Assembly (NCBI GenBank): GCA_014058105.1
Contig: JACGCM010000337.1
Coordinates: 59,831 to 123,830, forward strand
DNA: 64,000 nt
Direction of reading: 5' to 3'
From: Kingdonia uniflora
Taxonomy: Eukaryota > Streptophyta > Magnoliopsida > Ranunculales > Circaeasteraceae
The number at the start of each line of letters is the position of its first letter. Within the stretch, counting starts at the first letter, position 1. Both the position numbers and the translations under genes were made by a program. Under the pieces are notes generated by a model. The model searched no databases, was not told the DNA's origin, and was given only the letters and a program-made list of their open reading frames with translations. Shown here in pieces: positions 1-10,286 of the stretch.

Positions 1-205
1 ACAAAGCAGTGTACATTCAAGTTTGCGATTTCTGAGAAGTTTATTGACGAGATGACGTGTGAGGTGGTTCCTTTGGATGAGTGTCAGGTCATCTTGGGTA
101 GCCCTTATTTTTGGGACCGATATACAATTCATTACTGTAGAGCTCGCAATTATTGTCTTGTGAAGTAGGGAAAGGAGTTCCATATCAATGCTTGTAAGGA
201 GTATG
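1..205 (+). pseudogene. Retroviral-type aspartic protease, C-terminal part
   Basis: The frame starting at base 1 reads through about 55 codons with the gypsy protease tail pattern: a VPLD segment, then LGSPY, then a short basic end. A stop follows at 166-168. The catalytic D-S/T-G motif is upstream of the window. The family processes Gag-Pol in virus-like particles. This copy is not functional. Confidence 0.6.
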
Positions 206-339
206 TCACTACGTCAAATTTGGTAACGGCGACTCAGGTGAAACGGTTGGTTAATGCGAACAGCAAGTTTGTGTTATTGGTGCGTTCGGTTCAGGAGGGT
301 ACGTCGGCTAGAGTATTGTCTCCAATGACACCATTTTTT

Positions 340-875
340 AAGAAACAAACCGATTTGGGAAAGTTGCATGACGAAGTTGTGGTACATACTGATCACAAAC
401 CGTTCTAGATTTTTACTATACAGTCCAAGCTACAGTAAGCTCGCCAGATAAAGGGGAGGTTGTTTCTCCAACAATTGCCCTTGATTATACAGTATAAGAA
501 GGGAGTGGACAACAAATTGGCTGATAGTCTATCTCAACCCCCATTACCAACTATTTCCGCTATGTTGGTTTCTATGCAGATACAACCTTTTGTTAAGTCA
601 GGTTATGTTGCGGGATATGATGATCCTAAGGGGCGTAGTGTGTTTCTCCAAAAGTTGCCTGGCTGCATTGCTGTGTATTCCTGAGGGTGGAAACCGCTTG
701 CAGTGGATTCGAGAAGCACATTGTTCCCGGGTGGCAGGTCATTTCGGGATTGAGAAGACTCTTTTAAATTTGTAGCATTATGTCTATTGGCCAAATATAC
801 AGGTGGATGTTGTTCGTGTGGTCCGTGGTTGCGTGCTATGCAATACATCGAAGCCTTCCAATAGGAAGATAGGAC
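340..875 (+). pseudogene. RNase H end plus integrase H2C2 zinc-binding segment (gypsy)
   Basis: HTDHKP at about 388-405 is the RNase H signature of Ty3/gypsy elements. It is followed by a GVDNKLADSLS block at about 505-537, the end of RNase H. At 718-850 an HxxxxxH segment (HCSRVAGHFG) and a later CVLC make the H2C2 fold that precedes the integrase core. Stops at 406 and 436 and a frame change near 680 break the frame. The junction with the protease lacks about 1 kb that would code reverse transcriptase. Confidence 0.65.
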
Positions 876-922
876 TATACTTACTATTACTGGTTCCTAG
901 TCGACCTTAGGAGAACATTTCG

Positions 923-1999
923 ATGGATTTTATGGGTGGTTTACCCATGACCAGGTGTAAGAATGACTATTTGTTTGTAGTGGTGGATAGATTCAGCAAG
1001 ATGATTATTCTCATTCCATGCCAGAAGACGGTCATAGGGGAAGGAGCAGCGCGATTGTTTTTCAGAGAGGTCTGGAGGTATTTTAGGTTTTCTTCTTCTA
1101 TTAATTCTGATAGGGATTGCCACTTTTTGAGGCATTTCAGGAGATCATTATGGGGGATGATGGACACTAAGTTGAAGAGAAGTACCACTTTTCATCCACA
1201 GACAGACGAGCAAACAAAAGTCTTTAATCGTACTTTGGTACATTTATTACGGGGATTCCATTCAAAGCATCCTGAGACTTGGGATGAGAGTTTACCGTAT
1301 CTTTAGTTTGCATTCATCTGGGTGATTCATGGTTCTACTTTGAAGTATTCTTTTGAAGTTTGTTTGGGATACTTGCCACAAAGCCCTTTTGATTTGGCAT
1401 TTAGTCTTGACGACAAGACGGGGTCAGGGAAGGTGGAAGAAGAGCAGGCTAAAGCTCCGTGTTTCATTGAGAAAATCAGAAAGGTTCATGAGGTGGTTGA
1501 AGCTCAGTTGAGGAAGACTCAAGCGAAGTATAAAGCTCACCACGACAAGCATCGGGTTGAGTGTACTTTTCTTGAGGGCGACCTCGTTTGGTTGTATTTG
1601 GGTAAGGAACGGCTTAAGGGGGAAGGTAAGAAGCTCAAACCTATCTGTTATAGTTCATTTTTTATCCTCAAGAAGTTTGGTGACAATGCATTCCAGTTGG
1701 ATTTTCCACCTTTCATGAAGATGTATTCAGTAATTAATGTCGAGCATTTAAAGTTGTTTGAGCTGTCTCTTCTGGATGAAGACTCTGAAATCGATAGTCG
1801 CCTACCATCAGTTGATGACTTATGGATGGAAAGAGAAGATCCATTGCCAGAGGATGGTATTCTAGAGAGGAAGGTTCATACTACAAGACGGGGTGCTATT
1901 GAATCATTCCGAATTGGGAAAAAGGGTACACTACCGAGTAAGTCGAAGTGGTACAGTAGGGAATTGGGCATTGTCGCATTCCTACATCTCCAGTTCTAG
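923..1999 (+). pseudogene. Gypsy integrase core and C-terminal domain
   Basis: The frame opens with MDFMGGLP and VVVDRFSKM, the start of the Ty3/gypsy integrase core including the first catalytic Asp. A degenerate SDRD segment (second Asp) and FHPQTD follow. A stop near 1303 and a frame change lead into a 225-codon frame (1322-1999) with the integrase tail: a coiled basic stretch, a GDLVWLYL motif and an INVEHLKLF end. The family inserts the cDNA copy into the host chromosome. This copy is inactive. Confidence 0.75.
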
Positions 2000-2023
2000 C
2001 TTGAGCAGGAGCTCAAGGCTCCT

Positions 2024-2037
2024 AAAGGGAGAAGCCA
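2024..2037 (+). other. Polypurine tract of the gypsy remnant
   Basis: A purine-rich run (AAAGGGAGAAGCCA) directly abuts the LTR start TGATCC at 2038. This is the expected site for priming plus-strand cDNA. Confidence 0.6.
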
Positions 2038-2534
2038 TGATCCAGGAGGATCTGACGAAGACATGAAGGTTTTCAAGTTTCTATTCGAACAAAATTATTT
2101 ATGTTCGAATACATTTCAGCCTGATCGGCTTTATTCAAATAGACTTATGTCTGTTCGAATACAAATCAGCCTGATTAGTTTTATTCGAATACAAATTATG
2201 TGTATTCGAATTCACTTTATTTTATTCGAACAGAAACTTATTCTGCACGAGCAGAGGTGCGATTCAGCCTTTTTCTTTTGGCGGTAGTTGTATTTTGAGG
2301 GGTATTTTTACCTCGAGATACGTGTTTTTAGTATTTTAGGATCCCTAGTATATAAAGGGGACTTAGGTTATTTCTTTTCTAGGTTAGATCTTGAAAGATT
2401 TTTGAGGAAGAGGTTTTGGAATGATTCATTGTAATTACTTCATTTTTAAGCAATTGAAGCTTTTATTTTCCTAATCAATGGGTGTTCTTCGTACTTTTCA
2501 GCTAACTAAAGCTTCTTCATCGTATTATGGATTA
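2038..2534 (+). repeat. 3' LTR of the gypsy remnant (497 bp)
   Basis: The LTR starts TGATCC and ends GGATTA, short inverted ends. It is homologous, by eye and over its whole length, to the minus-strand solo LTR at 31550-32101. It contains repeated TTCGAA/TTCGAAT motifs (about 2085-2245) and a TATA box followed by purines at about 2350-2361, a likely promoter. The five bases after it (GAGGT) are the predicted target duplication. Confidence 0.8.
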
Positions 2535-2554
2535 GAGGTAAGAAAATTAGTCTA

Positions 2555-3060
2555 GAAAGAGGATCACTCAAGGTAATGTAGAGGAGAGATAATCACTTGT
2601 GGAAAATAAATCCACATAAGTAAAGAAACAGTTTACTCAAAGACAAAGAAATCTACTAGAGTAAGAGGAATATATATATATATATACTTGAGTTTGGAAA
2701 AAATACTACTCAATGAAGATAGGGAAAGAAAATTACTTGAGGAAGAGAGAATCACTTGAGGATTAGAAGTCATAACCTTGGTAAAATGAATTCAACATCT
2801 TCACCCGATTCAAAGAAAGAACTCATATCTCACAATAGAAAAAGATAGCATCTCGATTTCGTAATTTATACTTGTGAATTTGGCGAATTAATCACTAGAG
2901 GAATGAATTGTTATAGGAAAGAATCACCCGAGGAAAGAAAACCGCTCGAGGAAAGAAACAAAAAACTCATGATCGAGGTGGAAAATGATTTAGCAACTTC
3001 ATCCGATCCAAAGTGAGAAAATCATATCTCGTGATAGGAACCAAATAAAAGAAAAGTCGC
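2555..3060. repeat. Degenerate CACTCGAGG-motif repeat inside LARD A
   Basis: Short motifs close to ATCACTCGAGGAA recur about every 30-60 bases. They lie within a longer imperfect unit of roughly 190 bp that includes a TTCACCCGATTCAAAG phrase (about 2800 and again, diverged, near 2995). The same arrangement is seen in LARD B at 32400-32900. An (AT)n run lies at about 2669-2685. No coding potential is visible. Confidence 0.5.
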
Positions 3061-3454
3061 CTTTCAGAAAAACAAGAAAATAGAATCGTGTGCAAAATTG
3101 ATAGAGAGAGGCGTCTTGACTGACATAAACATAGAGAAAGATCCACGTTAAAATAGGAATACGGATCACCAAAATAATAGCTCCCAAACAAATGCTCATT
3201 TGCGAACATAGTTTATTTATTGCTTTATAGCAAGCTCAATCAAAGCAAAGTATGAACCTGATTTAGACATAGCAAACTTAAACCAAACGGTGAGAGAACT
3301 TGATTTGGAGATAACTAACACCGTTCTTCTTTATACAACACAAGGAAAACCCCATCCAGGTTTCACATATCACAAATAAAAACATGGGCGTAGAGTACCA
3401 CATTGTAACAAACGCGAACTAAATCTTGATATGCACCACCAACGATACTATACC

Positions 3455-4027
3455 TGCAGTGGCTTATTCCGCATCTCGAACTCAAGCTCCATCTTCGACA
3501 ATCATACGTTCGCTCGACCTCGTCAGCATACACGTGGCACATTTATGGCACAATACAACTGCAGAGTTTTACTTATTATTTTTGACATCTACATCAATAG
3601 CTCGAATCAACAAACACTCCATAATTAATGAAGCTGTTACAAGACTGGAATATCAGACCGTTACACAATAAGTTCAAAGACTCACCAAATTTATATTCTA
3701 ACGTCCATCATTAAGAATAATAATAGTCGTCAAACGGTCATATTATAAGACCTATAAATAAGACTAAAGAATTCCAGATGAAGGACGGATGAATCCTCAC
3801 TCAAATACTCTATACAAAACTATTCAAAACATCATTTATAATAGCTAGCAACCTTCAATAAAATCTTTCTCTCTCTCTTTCCAAATTCTCAAGAGAGGTC
3901 ATGGTTTTTAACCTATTCAGAGATTTTCTACGCTAAACTTTGTGTTAGCAATTACTTATCGTGCACTAACGTTCTAATTATCTTTGGTGTAAAGGCTAAG
4001 ATCGTATTATGAAATTAGGCTATTACA
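3455..4027 (+). repeat. 5' LTR of the Tat-like element (573 bp)
   Basis: TG...CA ends. A TATA box (CCTATAAATA at 3751-3760) lies about 280 bp before the end. A CT-rich tract (CTCTCTCTCT) near 3866 precedes the likely transcript start region. The partner is 18215-18782. Confidence 0.9.
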
Positions 4028-4046
4028 TTTGGCACCGTCTGTGGGA
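4028..4046 (+). other. Primer-binding site of the Tat-like element
   Basis: TTGGCACCGTCTGTGGGAA starts two bases after the LTR. It resembles the TGGCGCCGTCTGTGGGAA type common in plant Ty3/gypsy elements, with one changed base in the core. Confidence 0.65.
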
Positions 4047-5250
4047 ATGAAGTTTTTTATTCCCATTTCTTAGAAACAACTAATTTATCTTCACAGCATG
4101 GCGATTTTAGACCTTCTAGCACCAATTGGCCCAACAAAAGGAAGCGCTCTACTAGCAGAATTGCGAGCCACTCTATACTCCGAAACATAATGGCGAGCCG
4201 TTCTGGAATAATAGATGGCGGGTATGTAAGATGCATTAAAGGTTCTGCAGGGACAACAGGTTGCAGCCCAGAGAACAAAGGCGTATTGTCAGCTGCCTCA
4301 CGAGTTTTTGTTCGAGAGAGGCTAGGGGCCCACCCTAACAGCCTAGGAGGTGATATTCGATCAAATCATATTTAGTCGGGGGTCGAGCTTGTCCAGATAC
4401 AGGAAGTTTAACAAGAAGTCGATGACAGCCTGTTGGAGTTAGACAAGCAGAAGATCTACCCTGTGGAAAAGTTTGTATTCCAGCGCGTGAGCGAATAAGT
4501 GAAGGAAGTGGCGAATACAATCCTCGTGAAGAACGCATTCCCCGCTAGACCATCACAGCTCGCCAGTATGTAAATCAGGAACATGTTGAAAAGCGCATTA
4601 AAAAATTGCTCGAAGCCCAGGTTTAAATCGCTAAAGGTATTCACAACAGACTAAAGAAAATCCCGATCGCTCAAGAACTGTTGGACGGCAAAGTTCCCAC
4701 CGGTTTCTACACCCCAAAAATCTTAAAATACAGGGGAAACGATCATGTGGAGCACGTTTAAGAATTTCATAACGCTTTAGGCTTGCACTCTACATCCGAC
4801 CACTTTCTATGTCGTTTCTTTCCTACCAGCCTACAAGGCAAACCTTTGCGATGGTTCCACTCACTACAAGAAGAGTCTATTACAACTTTCGAACAGTTGT
4901 GAGAACTTTTTGCCAAGAATTACTCGCACAATAGAGACAAAGAGGAGAATATGTATTCTCTATTCAGCCTTAAGCAGGTGCCAGGAGAAATGTTCAAAAC
5001 ATTAACTAAGAAATTCTTGCAGTTAACCAGAAAAGTGGACTGACTTGATCAAAAAATTTCTATTTCGGCCTTCAGATTGCTTTGCCCGTGGATGGAAGAG
5101 CGAAGGATTACCTAATTCTAAACAAACCTATGACCTTTGAGGACATGATCGAAAAGGTCAATGGATATATTGATCTCGAAAGGATGGTATCCGAAAGGCA
5201 GAAAACTCAAAAATCAACATTGACAGTAAGAGATTAATCCACAGAGGAAG
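4046..5250 (+). pseudogene. Degenerate gag
   Basis: A retrotransposon Gag core is readable at about 4800-5045. It begins with an F-L-C-R-F-F-P-T-S-L stretch and continues through GKPLRWFHSL and LKQVPGEMF. The flanking parts (4090-4790) are basic and full of stops. Gag builds the cytoplasmic virus-like particle. Several stops and frame changes exclude a functional product. Confidence 0.65.
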
Positions 5251-5389
5251 ATTTTAATCGTGTTGCTAATCACGTAGGAGACAGGAAGCGGACCAAGTCT
5301 AATGATGATCAAACTCGGAGAGATAGTAATATGCCCAAGCCCTGTCTTCCCAAGATGACTGTCATGATAGCTAGCCTGTATCCCACACT

Positions 5390-6030
5390 TCAAAAAGATA
5401 AATTCTTCTGCAATGCCCAATATCTTCAACCAATCGAAAGTAAACCATATTGCATGCACCACAAAGTCTGATATCATAACACGGAACATTGATTCGCCTT
5501 ACAACAACTATTGGAGTATATTTTTGTGGACGGATGAATGCATGAGTACATCGTTGACGTTAAAAGTTACAAAAATAGGAGTTACAAGCTTACTACTGAG
5601 ATCGTATAGATAAAAGGGACAACAGAAGAAAAACATTTGTACCACTTCTCTCTCAGCCACTTTATCGAGACTCATACCATTAACAAGTCGATCATATACA
5701 AAAGATAACGTCTCGGACAATACCACGATTTGTCCAAATCCCGGTTACTCCCCGCATCTAGTTTTCAGTGCACAGGGATCTCCTTCGAAGATTATGGTGT
5801 TCGCCACATCAACTTTCCTCATCCTGATGCACTCATGATCATACTAAAAATGAGAAATGTTGTACTACATACAATGATCATGTTTCCTATTACTGCTAGA
5901 CCGGCAACGGCTGACATAGTATTTTATGTTATCAATATAAAATCCTATTATTTGGGAATCATAGGACGCTGCTAGCTGCATAACATGCGAGCTATCCCAT
6001 CGACCTATCATTTGGGGATATGATTCGATT
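5390..6030 (+). pseudogene. Degenerate aspartic protease (gypsy)
   Basis: The readable segments are GISFEDYGVRHINFPHPDAL (about 5776-5835), the approach to the protease active site, and a later RAIPSTYHLG (about 5988-6017), the usual protease tail of Tat/Athila-type elements. The catalytic D-S/T-G triplet between them is not preserved in any frame I can follow. Confidence 0.55.
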
Positions 6031-6359
6031 GGAATGGCGACATTTACAAAATTAAAGGCAGTAGGAAGCTAGCTCGAGATTATAAAAACACTGTTACTAT
6101 TGTGACAGAACCACCTGTACTACAGCTCGCATATCAATTACAAAAAACCACAGAGAACATTATAAAGAATTCTACAGAAAACAAGTTGTAATGTGCATAA
6201 ACTACAAAATACGTCGAATTCAGTGGAAACAAATGGGTCACCTACATTGGAACTCTTTTGCCCACGATAGAGCGCGATACTCTTATTCAGTTTCTCAAAG
6301 ACAACAGTGATGTCTTCGCATGGACATTTCATGAAATGCTAGGCATTGACCTAAATTTG

Positions 6360-7310
6360 GCTTACCACAAGCTTAGTTTAAAAAATAAATTTGAGGAAGT
6401 CAAACATAAGTAGAAGACTTTAGTACCAAGGCTCCAAGAAGAAGTCAATAAAGAGATCGACAAAACTCATTGAAGTTAGTTTTATTCGAAAAGCCAACTA
6501 CCCGGAATGGATCTCGAACATAGTAGTAGTTCTGAAGAAAAATGGCAAGATCAGAGTATACGTGGATTTTACAGACCTCAATAAGCATACTCTGAAAGAT
6601 AGTTTTCTACTTCCTATCATCAACCATCTGCTTGATTCTATAGCGAAACACAAACTTTTATCCATAATGGATGCTGCATCAGAGTACAATCAGATACCTC
6701 TGTTTCCCAAAGATCAAGAACAAATAGCTTTAATCACAAAGCATGGTTTGTATTGCTACAAGGTTATGCCTTTCAGCATCAAGAACGCAGAAGCCACTTA
6801 CCAAAGACTAATGACACAGATGTTCAAGGACCATCTTGGGAAAACAATGAAAGTTTATATTGATGATATGTTGTGTAAAAGTCTCAAAAAGGAAAACCAT
6901 CTTGTAGATTTTCACATGACCTTCAAAATTCCTCAGTCCTACAGGATGAGGCTAAATCCTGACAAATGATAATTCGTAGTCCAATCAGGCAAATTTTGGG
7001 ACATTTGATCAGTAAGCAATGTATTGAAGCTGATCCAGATCGTATCCGTACTTTATTATCCATGCCTTCACCAAAGATGAAGAAAGATATACAGAAGATA
7101 AATGGCAAGATAGCAGCACTAAATCGTTTTGTCTCCAAGTCTTCAAATCGGTATCGATGGTTATTCGACCTACTACATGAAGGGACAACGTAAAGGATAC
7201 CTTAAGAAGTCCCCGAGATCGAGTGGACCACAGAATGTGAAGCAGCATTTCAGGAACTAAAATGTTATTTGGAAAAACCATCACTAATGAGTACACCCAA
7301 AGAAGGAAAA
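6360..7310 (+). pseudogene. Reverse transcriptase (Ty3/gypsy)
   Basis: The best-preserved frame is 6562-6969 (135 codons). It starts in the VDFTDLNK block, passes the catalytic first Asp region (MDAASEYNQIPL) and ends after YIDDML at 6856-6873, the polymerase active site. The thumb continues after a frame change at about 6966-7190 (GHLISKQCIEADPDRI). The upstream fingers (6380-6560) carry stops. The enzyme would copy element RNA into cDNA. Confidence 0.8.
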
Positions 7311-7319
7311 GAGCTCACG

Positions 7320-8150
7320 ATATATCTCGCCGTTACTGATAAGTCATTGAACTTAGTCCTTATCTGACTTAATGAAAAGACAGAGAAACCTGTCTACTTC
7401 ATCAGCAAGACTCCCACTCCAATAAAAATGTGGTATACTAAGATTGAGAAACAGCTTTTAGCTCTCGTCAATACATCGCAAAAGCTAAAACAATATTTCC
7501 AATATTATTCAGTTCGAGCAATGACAAATTATCCCTTGTACAAAATCATGTCTAAATGAGAGAAATCAAGACGAATCCAGCAAGGGTCGGTTACTCTTGG
7601 TGAGCATGATATACGTTTTGAACCACGACATTTTGAAAAAGGGCAAGCAGTAGCAGATTTCCTTGCAGACTTTTCAGTATATAACCCTGACTGAGAAGAG
7701 GATAGTACCGACATAAATGAGGAACAATTCGAGGAAAAATCACATTGGATATCCAAGAAAGATTGGCGTCTTCTAACTGACAGTTTTGCCAGACCAGCTA
7801 GGTCAGGCATTGGGATCGTTCTTATCACACCTTCAACTGATAGAATTAAGAAATCAATCCAATTCAACTTCGAAGCCACAAACAAGGAGACTAAATATAA
7901 GGCACTAATCCATGGACTAGATATAGCTCTAGAGATTGATGTACCCGAATTATATGTGTATACGGGCTCTTTACTCATCGTAAACCACTATACATACAAA
8001 TATCTGAAAAATGGAAAGATGATCAATTACACCATAGCAGTAGCCAACGGGCTACCATCAAACATTTGCCTCACAGAGAAAATAGGCATTCTAATTCTCT
8101 TGCCTACCATGCGGGAGTCCTGGGAACAGAAGCTCTATATTTGAAGATTG
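7320..8150 (+). pseudogene. RNase H followed by a second, archaeal-type RNase H
   Basis: A first RNase H region runs about 7320-7560 (Y-F-I-S-K and Y-T-K-I-E-K blocks). A second RNase H-like block follows at about 7690-8130: LTDSFARP, IVLITPSTD, FEATNKETKYKALIHGL. The second block resembles the extra archaeal-type RNase H that Tat-clade elements carry between RNase H and integrase. Stops are frequent. The lineage call rests mainly on this block. Confidence 0.65.
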
Positions 8151-8379
8151 AAGTAGTATCCACCCCCAGCATTAACATCATCAGCTCAAATTCCATTAAT
8201 ATTGGGGGCGGTGAAGAGGTCGAAGATGATTGGAGATGACCTTTCCTCACATACATCGGGCCCAAAAACAAATTTGACGGTGAACTCCCTGAGGATGCTA
8301 ATAAAAGAAGATGTTTACTGGACAATGTTAAACAGTACGTCGTTGACAATAACCTCTTTTATAAAATGTCAGTTACAGG

Positions 8380-9440
8380 GCCCTATCTCTAATGTTTATC
8401 TGATAGAGGCCCAGGCCTTCCTACATGAACTATACGAAGGCATTTGTGGATCTCATACATTAAGACAGTCTTTAACAAACTGAGCTCTTACTCAAAGAGT
8501 TTTTTGTCCTAAAATGAAAGCCCAAGCCATCAAATGTGCAAGCAAGTGTTATGCATGCCAACGATATGGACCCAAAATTTGAGGTCCAGCTTTGGAACTT
8601 TATTCTAGCAAAGTTATCTGGACATTCAAAAGATGGGCCCTCAGTCACGTGAGAAAATTTCCAACTGCACCAGGAAAATGGAAGTACCTTCTAGTAGCAA
8701 CGGACTACTTCACCAAATTGGTAAAAATAGTTCTTTTGTGTCAAATACGTGAAGATGAAGTCATCAAGTTTATATGGGAAACCATTATAATACGGTTTAG
8801 CTGCCCCGACCTCATCTGAATCGACAATCGTTGGTTCCAAGGTCATTGATTTCCTCAGCCAGGATAACATCGTCCACACTTCTTCAAATCTGTATTACCC
8901 ACAAGGAAATGGTCAGGCTGAGATTGCCAATCGAACTATAAACGACGGAATCAAAAAGTGCATGACATAAAAGAAGGGGAATTGGATACAAGAATTAGCA
9001 TATGTGTTATGGGCATACCAAACAACACCTCGAGTATCAACTAGATGTACACCATTCTTGTTGGCATACGGTACAGAAGCAATCATACTCACTCAATATC
9101 ATCACCCACTACGTAATCATACCATGACAGACGAAGAAAACGAGTTCCAGTTGGCATATAACATGAACTAGATCAATGAAACAAGAGACAGAGCAGTAAT
9201 AAAATTGAGAAGGTACCATCAAGCTTTAGTAAGATCGTATAACAAACGAGTTCGTCATAGAGAGTTCGATAGTAAAATCTTGTCATACGAGAGATACAAA
9301 AGCACATAAAGGAACTTAATGCTGGGAAACTCGCATAGAATTGGGAAGCACCTTTTATCGTTATCAAAAAAAATATACTTGGCTCTTATGACCTCGCCAC
9401 AAAAAATGGAGATTGAGTCCCTAATCCTTGGAATACGATG
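8380..9440 (+). pseudogene. Integrase (Ty3/gypsy) with tail
   Basis: The H2C2 segment lies at about 8400-8575 (HELYEGICGSH, later CYACQRYG). The core begins with PGKWKYLLVATDYFTKLV (about 8671-8724) and includes the first catalytic Asp. The usual second Asp region near 8815 is interrupted by a stop. The tail runs to about 9430. Pol coding evidence ends here. Confidence 0.7.
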
Positions 9441-9466
9441 AGATTAAAGTTATATCACATATAATA

Positions 9467-9800
9467 TTCTATCACAGTGTACTATTCTACTATTTCTTTT
9501 AATTGTGTACGTCGTACTTACATCAATGAAATACTCATGTTTGATCGACCTACATCAGAGTACTTTCTACTATTTTATACAGTACTCTTCTACTATTTCT
9601 ATCATCTTGTACGTCGTTTTTACATCAATAAAATACTTATGTTTGATCGCCCTACATCAAAGTAATTTATACTATTTCAGACAGTATTCTTCTACTATAT
9701 CTTACATTTTTGTACGTCAATCTTACACTAATGAAATACTTGTGTTTGGTTGCCCTACATTACAGTACTTTTCTACTATCTCATACAAGTACTTCTATAT
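9467..9800. repeat. Tandem repeat, about 102 bp x 3, after pol
   Basis: The phrase TGTACGTCGT starts at 9506 and 9608, and TGTACGTCAA at 9711, giving a 102-103 bp period. Each unit also contains ATGAAATACT-like, TTTGATCG-like and CCTACATCA-like phrases in the same order. Reading frames across it are artefacts of the repeat. Confidence 0.8.
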
Positions 9801-9856
9801 GCATAACATATTTCTAATGTCACAGGTTACCAGTGGGTTCACCCAATTTTATTATT

Positions 9857-10055
9857 ACAGATCATTTGTTGCTTCAGCCAATTTGATCTTTTATTATATT
9901 ACAGATCATTTCTTGCTTCAACCAATTCGATCTTCTATTATATTACAGATCATTTGTTGCTTCAGCCAATCTGATCTTCTATTACATAACAGATCGCTTA
10001 TTACTTTAGGCAATTCGATCTTCTATCATACCATAGGTCGGCTATTAGTTCCACA
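9857..10055. repeat. Tandem repeat, 44 bp x 4.5
   Basis: ACAGATCATTTGTTGCTTC-type units begin at 9857, 9901, 9945 and 9989, an exact 44-bp spacing. A fifth, decayed unit follows. Conserved parts are ACAGATC and CAAT(T/C)(T/C)GATCTT. Confidence 0.85.
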
Positions 10056-10286
10056 ATCCGGCTAACAGATGACAAACTATTATGCTACAATTGGTTCATC
10101 AAAAGGTCAGTACAAATACGTATCGATCACTAATTCTACTATCACTCAAAAAAATTTGTAACATAACCTTCACACTCTATATACTATATTTAGTTGGTAT
10201 AGTTTGAATAATCCTTTTTTACATTAATAATAATGCCTCCTCAGTCACTCAAACTCTCCGACGGTACATAGCCCCGTGAACTTTCT

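Larger units (their letters stand above)
1..2534 (+). mobile_element. Ty3/gypsy retrotransposon remnant, 3' half with 3' LTR
   Basis: In order on the plus strand I can read a retroviral-type aspartic protease end, an RNase H end, an H2C2 zinc-binding segment, an integrase core and an integrase C-terminal region, then a polypurine tract and an LTR. Protease, RNase H, integrase is the Ty3/gypsy order. The reading frame is broken by stops and frame changes throughout. The reverse transcriptase that should lie between protease and RNase H is missing: only about 150 bases separate them. The 5' LTR lies outside the window. The right border is fixed by comparison with a solo LTR of the same family at 31550-32101. 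Beyond 2534 the sequence continues as the interior of LARD copy A, so this element is nested in it. Confidence 0.85.

Noticed and set aside
2967..3209. Minus-strand frames of 66-81 codons
   Set aside because: They fall in the coding-free LARD interior repeat and show no recognisable protein features.
9477..10065. 186-codon plus-strand frame
   Set aside because: It spans the 102-bp and 44-bp tandem repeats and its peptide is periodic, which is an artefact of the repeats.
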